DNA from: DASQFD01 sp035633255
GTDB taxonomy: Bacteria; Actinomycetota; Actinomycetes; Actinomycetales; Dermatophilaceae
DNA: 55,592 bases
NCBI GenBank assembly: GCA_035633255.1
Contig: DASQFD010000057.1
Coordinates: forward strand, 1-55,592
Direction: 5' to 3'
Made by a program: the position numbers and the translations under genes. The notes beneath the pieces are model-generated. The model searched no databases, was not told where the DNA came from, and saw only the letters and a program-made list of their open reading frames with translations. Below, in pieces: positions 50,462 to 55,592 of this stretch. Each line of letters starts with the position of its first letter. The first letter of the stretch is position 1.

Positions 50462-53338
50462 TCACGGTAGGGCGGCGACGGCCTGCTCAGCCGACCGGTG
50501 ATCGGTGAGCCGCAGGACCAGCTTGCGGAGCTCGTCGTACCAGAGCACGACCGAGCCGAGAGCAACGCATGCGGTCCAGTGGGCCGGGTCCATCGATGCC
50601 GTGCCGAAGGCGACCTGCAGGAACGGGAGCTCGACGACCGCGACCTGGAGCACCACCCCCAGGCCGATCGCCCCCCACAGCCACCTGTTGGCGAAGAGGC
50701 CCTGGAACGCGCTCGTCGTCTCCGAGCGGGCGTTGAGCGAGTTGAACAGCTGGGCGAACACGAGGGTGGTGAATCCCGCGGTACGGGCGACCTCGAGGCT
50801 GTCGTTGCCCGAGGCCAGGCCGCCCGGCAGGAACAGGTCGATGGCGAAGAGGGTCGCCAGGGCCATGACCAGCCCGATCGTCACGATGCCTCGCCACATG
50901 CGTCCGTCGATGGCCCGGTCGGTCAGCCGGCGCGGTGCTCGCGCCATCACGTCGTCGATCTCCGGGTCGATGCCCATGGCCAGTGCGGGCGTGGAGTCGG
51001 TGAGCAGGTTGATCCACAGGATCTGGGTCGCGAGCAGGGGCAGCACGACCGCGGACCCCTCGCTCGCCTCCGTGAGCCCGATGACCCCGGCCAGGACGAC
51101 GCCGAGGAAGACGGTGAAGACCTCTCCCATGTTCGAGGACAGCAGGTACCGGAGGAACTTCTTGATGTTCTGGAAGATCACCCGCCCCTGGCGCACCGCC
51201 GCGACGATGGTGGCGAAGTTGTCGTCCGCGAGAATCATCCGCGCGGCCTCCTTGGTCACCTCGGTTCCGGTGATGCCCATCGCCACGCCGATGTCGGCGG
51301 ACTTCAGGGCGGGGGCGTCGTTGACCCCGTCGCCGGTCATGGAGACGATCTGGCCGTCGGACTGCAGCGAGTCGACCAGTCTGAGCTTGTGCTGCGGCGC
51401 CACCCGGGCATAGACGGAGACCTCACGCGTGAGGGCGAGCAGCTCCTCGTCGTCGAGGGTGTCCAGCTCCACCCCGGTCACGGCGCGACCTCCGGCCTCG
51501 ATGATGCCGAGGTCCTCTGCGATCCGGCTGGCGGTGCTCGGATGGTCCCCGGTGATCATGATGACGCGAATGCCGGCACGGTGCGCCTCGTCGATCGCCG
51601 CAGCCACTTCGGAGCGCGCGGGGTCGATGATGCCGACGACGCCCACGTAGACCAGGTCGCGCTCCCAGGACCGGTCCATCTCGACACCACCGTCAGACCC
51701 CTCGGCGGACTTCTCGGCGGATGCCCCGGCGGATTCCTCGGCCACGCCGCGATAGGCGACCCCGAGGGTCCGGAAGGCGCCGGCAGAGAGGCGCTCGATC
51801 TCGGCAAGCCGCTCCGCCCTGGCCTCGTCGGTGAGGGCCACCGTCTCGCGCCCCACCTGTTGCCTCGTGCAGCGGGACAGGAGAACGTCCGGCGCGCCCT
51901 TGCTCAGCATGAGGAGGGTGCCGTCGCTGGACTCCTGGTGCAGGGTCGACATCATCTTGCGTTCGGAGGTGAACGGGATCTCCGCCCGCCGTTCGAAACG
52001 ACCCATCTCCTCCGTGGTGCCCGCCAGTTTGCCCGCCGCGACCAGGAAGGCGGCCTCGGTCGGATCGCCGACGATCTCCCACTCGCCGGAGCGCTCGGTC
52101 AGCTGTGCGTCGTTGGCGAGCGCACCCGCCCCCAGCACGAGGCGGGCCTCGTGCAGGTGGGCGTCGAGGAGCTGGCGTCCACCGCTTCGAACCTCACCCC
52201 GGGGGCCGTATCCCACCCCACTGACCTCGGCAGTGCCGGACGCCGTGACGATCCGCTGGACCGTCATCTCGTTCCGCGTCAGGGTGCCGGTCTTGTCGGT
52301 GCAGATGACCGACGCGGACCCCAGCGCCTCCACCGAGCTGAGCTTCTTGACCACGGCGTTGCGCTTGGCCATGCGTTGGACGCCGATGGCAAGCACGACC
52401 GACAGGATGGTCGGTAGGCCCTCGGGCACCGCGGCAACCGCCAGCGAGACACCCAGGAGCAGCACGATCACCAGGTCGCTCGGCTCGGTCACCCCGTTGA
52501 CCACGATGATCGTGAGCATCACGACGATCGCGATGACGACGACGCCCGCCCCGAGCATCCGGCTGATGCTCTTCACCTCGTTCTGCAGGGGTGTGGGCGC
52601 CTCGACGGTGGCGTCCAGCATCTCGGCGATGGCCCCGACCTCGCTGTCCATCCCGACGCCGGTGACGACCGCGCGTCCGGTGCCCTGGGCCACGGCGGTG
52701 CCCTTGAACACCATGTTCAACGTGTCACCGAGGGACACCTCTCGACCAAGGGTCGTCGGGTCCTTCGTGACGGCCTCACTCTCCCCGGTCAGGGACGCCT
52801 CCTGGACCCGGAGCGAGTTCGCGGTCAGCAGACGTGCGTCTGCTCCCACTGCTGCGCCCTCGTCCAGGACCAGCACGTCCCCTCTCACCAGCTCGGTGGA
52901 GGCAATCCTCTGGAGCGTCCCGCTTCGCAGGACCGTTGACGCGGCGGCCGTCATGCTGTCGAGGGCCGCCACCGCATCCTCGGCCCGCGCCTCCTGGGTG
53001 TAGGAGAGCACGGCGTTGAGCACGATGATGGCGGCGATGACGAGGGCGTCGACGGGTGTCCCCCGGGCACCAGCGATGACCCAGGCGATGATCGAGATCG
53101 CCACGGCCGCGAGCAGCAGGTAGATCAGGGGATCCTGGAACTGGGCCAGGATCTTGCGCCAGAGTGGCACGGGTTTCGTGCCCCGCAGCGCGTTGGGGCC
53201 GTCGGTGGCCAGTCGGCGGGCTGCCTCGTCGTCGGATAGTCCGGTGAGCAGGTCGACGTCCAGCTCTCGAGCGACGGTCTCGACGTCCAGCAGGCACGGG
53301 TTCCGAGAAACCCCCGGAGTCGGTGACGCTCGATCCAT
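50462..53338 (-). CDS. P2-type cation-transporting ATPase (Ca2+-ATPase-like)
   Basis: 958 residues. Motifs are: actuator LTGESEAVTKDP; TM4 VAAVPEGLPTIL (PEGLP, typical of Ca2+/P2 pumps); phosphorylation ICTDKTGTLTRNEMT; hinge MTGDGVNDAPALKSADIGVA; and TM6 LWINLLTDSTPALAMG. The N-terminal cation-ATPase domain starts LTGLSDDEAARRLATDGPNA. It exports Ca2+ or another cation across the membrane. The ATG at 53338 follows AGGGGAA; two upstream codons in frame are not preferred. Base composition is slightly less extreme than its neighbours. Confidence 0.93.
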   Translation of the reverse strand: MDRASPTPGVSRNPCLLDVETVARELDVDLLTGLSDDEAARRLATDGPNALRGTKPVPLWRKILAQFQDPLIYLLLAAVAISIIAWVIAGARGTPVDALVIAAIIVLNAVLSYTQEARAEDAVAALDSMTAAASTVLRSGTLQRIASTELVRGDVLVLDEGAAVGADARLLTANSLRVQEASLTGESEAVTKDPTTLGREVSLGDTLNMVFKGTAVAQGTGRAVVTGVGMDSEVGAIAEMLDATVEAPTPLQNEVKSISRMLGAGVVVIAIVVMLTIIVVNGVTEPSDLVIVLLLGVSLAVAAVPEGLPTILSVVLAIGVQRMAKRNAVVKKLSSVEALGSASVICTDKTGTLTRNEMTVQRIVTASGTAEVSGVGYGPRGEVRSGGRQLLDAHLHEARLVLGAGALANDAQLTERSGEWEIVGDPTEAAFLVAAGKLAGTTEEMGRFERRAEIPFTSERKMMSTLHQESSDGTLLMLSKGAPDVLLSRCTRQQVGRETVALTDEARAERLAEIERLSAGAFRTLGVAYRGVAEESAGASAEKSAEGSDGGVEMDRSWERDLVYVGVVGIIDPARSEVAAAIDEAHRAGIRVIMITGDHPSTASRIAEDLGIIEAGGRAVTGVELDTLDDEELLALTREVSVYARVAPQHKLRLVDSLQSDGQIVSMTGDGVNDAPALKSADIGVAMGITGTEVTKEAARMILADDNFATIVAAVRQGRVIFQNIKKFLRYLLSSNMGEVFTVFLGVVLAGVIGLTEASEGSAVVLPLLATQILWINLLTDSTPALAMGIDPEIDDVMARAPRRLTDRAIDGRMWRGIVTIGLVMALATLFAIDLFLPGGLASGNDSLEVARTAGFTTLVFAQLFNSLNARSETTSAFQGLFANRWLWGAIGLGVVLQVAVVELPFLQVAFGTASMDPAHWTACVALGSVVLWYDELRKLVLRLTDHRSAEQAVAALP

Positions 53339-53456
53339 CAGCACTTCCCCTGGACAGTCGCCGTACCTCCCGGCGCGGATCTCGATTCGACACTAGCCCT
53401 CGGACGCCTGCCCGGGCGCACTGGTCGGCGGCGCCTGCGGCCGCCGGCGGACGGCC

Positions 53457-54476
53457 TCACGTCAATCCGAGCTCGGCGTCGATCGCCCTGGCGAGCACTG
53501 AGATGACCGGCCAGGCGCCGTGCGAGCTGTTCCCGAGCACGCTCACCGTCGTTCGGGTGTCGACGAGGTGGGTGGAGCGGAACGACGCACCGGCGTCGAA
53601 ACCCTCCAGGATGAGCGCCGGGTGCGTCCGGTGGATCCAGAACCCCAGCCCGTAGCGCATGTTCTCCTCCGGCACGTCGTGGCGCGCGCGGGTCATCTCC
53701 TTGACGGTCTCTCCCGAGACGATCCGACCCTCGAGCAGCGCCAGCCAGAACCGGTGCAGGTCGTCCGCGGTCGTGAACGCGCCGCCGTCGCCGTTGCCCA
53801 GGACCGGCAGGTGCAGGGTGTTCACGAGGTCGCCCTCGTTGGCGAGGTAGCCCAGCGCGGCATCGGCCGGCAGCTCGTTGAGGGGGAGGAACCCGGTGCT
53901 CTCCAGGCCCGCTGGTTCGGTCACCAGGCGCCGCACGACGTCGTGGTAGGTGCCGCCGGTGGCCCGCTCGAGCAGGACCGCGAGCACCACGTAGCCGCCG
54001 TTGCAGTAGGCGAACCGGTCGCCAGGAGCGAACTTCTGCGGGTGCCCGTCCAGCATCGGCAGGAACGCCTCGGCGGTGGTGAGGGTGTGCACCCGCAGGG
54101 AGAGGACGAAGTCCGACACCTCCCAGTCGCTGTCCTCGTCCAGGTAGTCGCCGATCCCGGAGGTGTCGGCGAGCAGGTGCTCGATCGTCACGCCGTCGTC
54201 GATCAGCGGCAGGTCAGCGCCGAGCAGTTCGCGCGCCGGCTGGTCCAGCCGCAGCTCGCCGTCCTCGACGAGCCGCATCACCGCCAAGGCGGTGAACGCC
54301 TTGCTACCGCTGGCGATCGCGATCCGCGCCCCCGGCGTCATCGGCACCCGCAGGGCGCGGTGGAGAAAGCCGTCGCAACGCTCGAGGAGACGCCGGCCGG
54401 CGACATCAACCGTCGTCACGCCGGTGAACGCCTCGGCAGCGGCGGCTTCGTCGAGTGCTCGAGGATCTACCTGCAT
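53457..54476 (-). CDS. Serine hydrolase, beta-lactamase class C-like
   Basis: 339 residues. Catalytic SxxK is Ser56-Gly-Ser-Lys59 in IAIASGSKAFTALAVMRL. The Y-x-N motif is Tyr157-Cys-Asn159 in RFAYCNGGYVVLAVLLE, and HLLADTSGIGDYL is typical of the family. There is no signal peptide, so it is a cytosolic esterase or peptidase rather than a secreted beta-lactamase. The ATG at 54476 fits the family start; the 94 extra codons of the long frame look noncoding. Divergent from the hypothetical gene at 54617. Confidence 0.88.
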   Translation of the reverse strand: MQVDPRALDEAAAAEAFTGVTTVDVAGRRLLERCDGFLHRALRVPMTPGARIAIASGSKAFTALAVMRLVEDGELRLDQPARELLGADLPLIDDGVTIEHLLADTSGIGDYLDEDSDWEVSDFVLSLRVHTLTTAEAFLPMLDGHPQKFAPGDRFAYCNGGYVVLAVLLERATGGTYHDVVRRLVTEPAGLESTGFLPLNELPADAALGYLANEGDLVNTLHLPVLGNGDGGAFTTADDLHRFWLALLEGRIVSGETVKEMTRARHDVPEENMRYGLGFWIHRTHPALILEGFDAGASFRSTHLVDTRTTVSVLGNSSHGAWPVISVLARAIDAELGLT

Positions 54477-54604
54477 GTCGGCGCCCAGAACCCCATCGCG
54501 AGCCCCCCTCTCATCGTTCGCTTCCTGCTCCGCCGCGAGGCAGCTCAGTGCCCGGCGGAGCTGCAGCCCGATGGTGAGCCACACGGAACGGTGTCGCGAC
54601 GGGT

Positions 54605-54610
54605 TAGTCT
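54605..54610 (+). promoter_or_regulatory. -10 TAGTCT, leaderless-type, for hypothetical gene
   Basis: TAGTCT ends 6 nt before the GTG at 54617; no Shine-Dalgarno. Confidence 0.5.
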
Positions 54611-54616
54611 CCCACC

Positions 54617-55204
54617 GTGGTCGCTTCGCATCTCGACTTCGTGGACGTCGTAGTGGCTGACCGTGACCTGGTGGTGACGAGTTCGGATGACCACGTATGC
54701 CGGCTGGAGCCGCGGGAGTCCGATCTCGCCTGGTACTGCGACCTCGATGACGGCACACCGACCGCTGACGACCGCGACCCGGCGTCGTTCGTCCGGTGGG
54801 TCTGTCCGGCGTTGCGGGTCGGCCGTCCCGCGACAGGGACGGACATCCCGCTGGTCGACGTGCGGCGACCCGGTCCCCACTCCGATCTCGGCAGACTGAT
54901 CAAGGGGTTCGGGCGCCTCGCCGGTCGGGCGTCGCGTCGCCCGGCCGAGGCCGACACCGAGGGACGGTTCGTCTATGCCGATCCCGCTGGGATTCTCGAC
55001 GTCGCTCTGCGCCGGCGCATCGAGGGCTGGCCGTCGGCGCGGCACGGCGACGGTGTGGTGCGCCCTGCCGAGCTGTGGTCGATCAGGCGCAACAGCGAGG
55101 GGCTCGTCGTGGAGTCGGTGTCCTGGTGGGGCAGCGCGCCGGCCCTCGATCACCAGATCGGGCTGGCCGTGGACATCGCTCATCGACTGGCAGCACGGCG
55201 ATAG
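54617..55204 (+). CDS. Hypothetical protein
   Basis: 195 residues, no recognised motif, no membrane segment or signal peptide. Alternating beta (FVDVVVADRDLVVTSSD) and an acidic middle are followed by a basic stretch (RLIKGFGRLAGRASRRP) and a C-terminal helix with AELWSIRRNSEGLVVESVSWW. Tyr and Trp content is higher than in most neighbours. The GTG start is supported only by a leaderless-type -10. It converges on the partial gene at the right edge. Two TATGCC words fall inside. Confidence 0.6.
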   Translation: MVASHLDFVDVVVADRDLVVTSSDDHVCRLEPRESDLAWYCDLDDGTPTADDRDPASFVRWVCPALRVGRPATGTDIPLVDVRRPGPHSDLGRLIKGFGRLAGRASRRPAEADTEGRFVYADPAGILDVALRRRIEGWPSARHGDGVVRPAELWSIRRNSEGLVVESVSWWGSAPALDHQIGLAVDIAHRLAARR

Positions 55205-55249
55205 TCCACGACGCGGCGCTCGCGATCGCGGCTTTGCCGGCGGATCGGT

Positions 55250-55592
55250 CTACGGGTCTCGGAGGGCGCGGATCCGGTTGTTGCGGGGTTGGTGGGTGAG
55301 CTCGGCGAGGCCTTGCGCCTCGAGCAGGGGTGGAAGGTACATGCCGAATCGGCCGCGGTAGCCCTTGCGCAGGCCGTACCAGCCCGCAACCGGGTTCTGT
55401 GGGGACCGGCCCCAAGCCTCGACGGTGCCGGGGGCAGCGCCCTTCTTCTCGTCGGCAGCACCGAGGTCGACCCACCCACCCTGTTCGACGAGCCAGCGGT
55501 GCAGGTCCTCGACCGCGCTCAGGTGGTAGCGCAGGGTCGTCGACCCGACCTGGCAGACCAGTGCCGGGGGGTCGGAGTCCGGGTCGGCGTAC
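55250..55592 (-). CDS. Partial conserved hypothetical protein, runs off the edge
   Basis: An open frame on the minus strand ends at the TAG at 55250-55252 and enters the window at its right edge (first full codon 55591-55589), so the start is outside. The visible 113 residues show ALVCQVGSTTLRYHLSAVED, an RWLVEQGGWVDLG turn, GTVEAWGRSPQNPVAGWYGL and RGRFGMYLPPLLEAQGLAEL. The end is HQPRNNRIRAL. I recall this tail from small actinobacterial proteins of unknown function. No catalytic motif is evident. Confidence 0.7.
   Translation of the reverse strand, partial: YADPDSDPPALVCQVGSTTLRYHLSAVEDLHRWLVEQGGWVDLGAADEKKGAAPGTVEAWGRSPQNPVAGWYGLRKGYRGRFGMYLPPLLEAQGLAELTHQPRNNRIRALRDP

Overview
The window is very GC-rich (clearly above 70%), densely coding DNA with strong third-position G/C preference. 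The gene set (F420-type PPOX oxidoreductase, mycoredoxin, MT0933-type antitoxin, LAL regulator, CsoR-CopA pair, ECF42 sigma factor with YCII partner, heliorhodopsin, CUT1 sugar transporter) points to a free-living Actinomycetota, plausibly Micrococcales / Intrasporangiaceae-like. That placement is an inference from gene content and style, not a phylogeny. I see no rRNA, tRNA, CRISPR array, phage region or intact insertion sequence.

Layout. 1-1.4 kb looks eroded: a 5'-truncated MSMEG_6728-family gene and a remnant Phd/YefM-type antitoxin with its palindrome. 1.0-7.0 kb holds housekeeping or stress genes: RemA-like protein, mycoredoxin, a DUF6398-like protein, PPOX oxidoreductase, cPGS-like GTPase, GNAT and FMN reductase. 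7.0-13.4 kb is a divergent unit: a large LuxR/LAL regulator on + against a methyltransferase and an alpha/beta-hydrolase-glycosyltransferase fusion on -. 13.5-15.1 kb has an isochorismatase-like hydrolase divergent from a heliorhodopsin. 15.3-18.0 kb has an MT0933-like protein, an SDR and a DUF6544-like membrane protein.

18.0-23.4 kb is a galactoside operon on -: binding protein, two CUT1 permeases and GH42 beta-galactosidase, joined by GTGA overlaps, with a palindrome at the predicted transcription start. No transporter ATPase or local LacI regulator is present. 24.0-28.0 kb is a MarR-RND efflux pair around a perfect palindrome. 28.1-30.2 kb has NagA divergent from a methyltransferase. 30.5-33.1 kb is the csoR-copA copper operon with a recognisable CsoR box. 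33.2-37.6 kb carries a Bcr/CflA-type MFS pump, PadR-HAAS pair and YCII-ECF42 pair. 37.7-44.2 kb holds a 2H phosphoesterase, CorA plus a hypothetical, FumC and GH36 alpha-galactosidase. 44.5-55.6 kb carries SNF2 helicase, Rieske protein, alcohol dehydrogenase, AMIN-like lipoprotein, a P2-type cation ATPase, a serine hydrolase and two unknowns.

The most interesting non-gene signals are: (i) a hairpin repeat family, three copies, always between convergent genes; (ii) a second, tandem, perfectly palindromic repeat before the SNF2 gene; (iii) a strong excess of the hexamer TATGCC/GGCATA; (iv) a recurrent leaderless-promoter layout, TAnnnT ending 6-8 nt before the start codon. Carbohydrate use (beta- and alpha-galactosidase, CUT1 uptake, NagA) is the clearest shared physiological theme.
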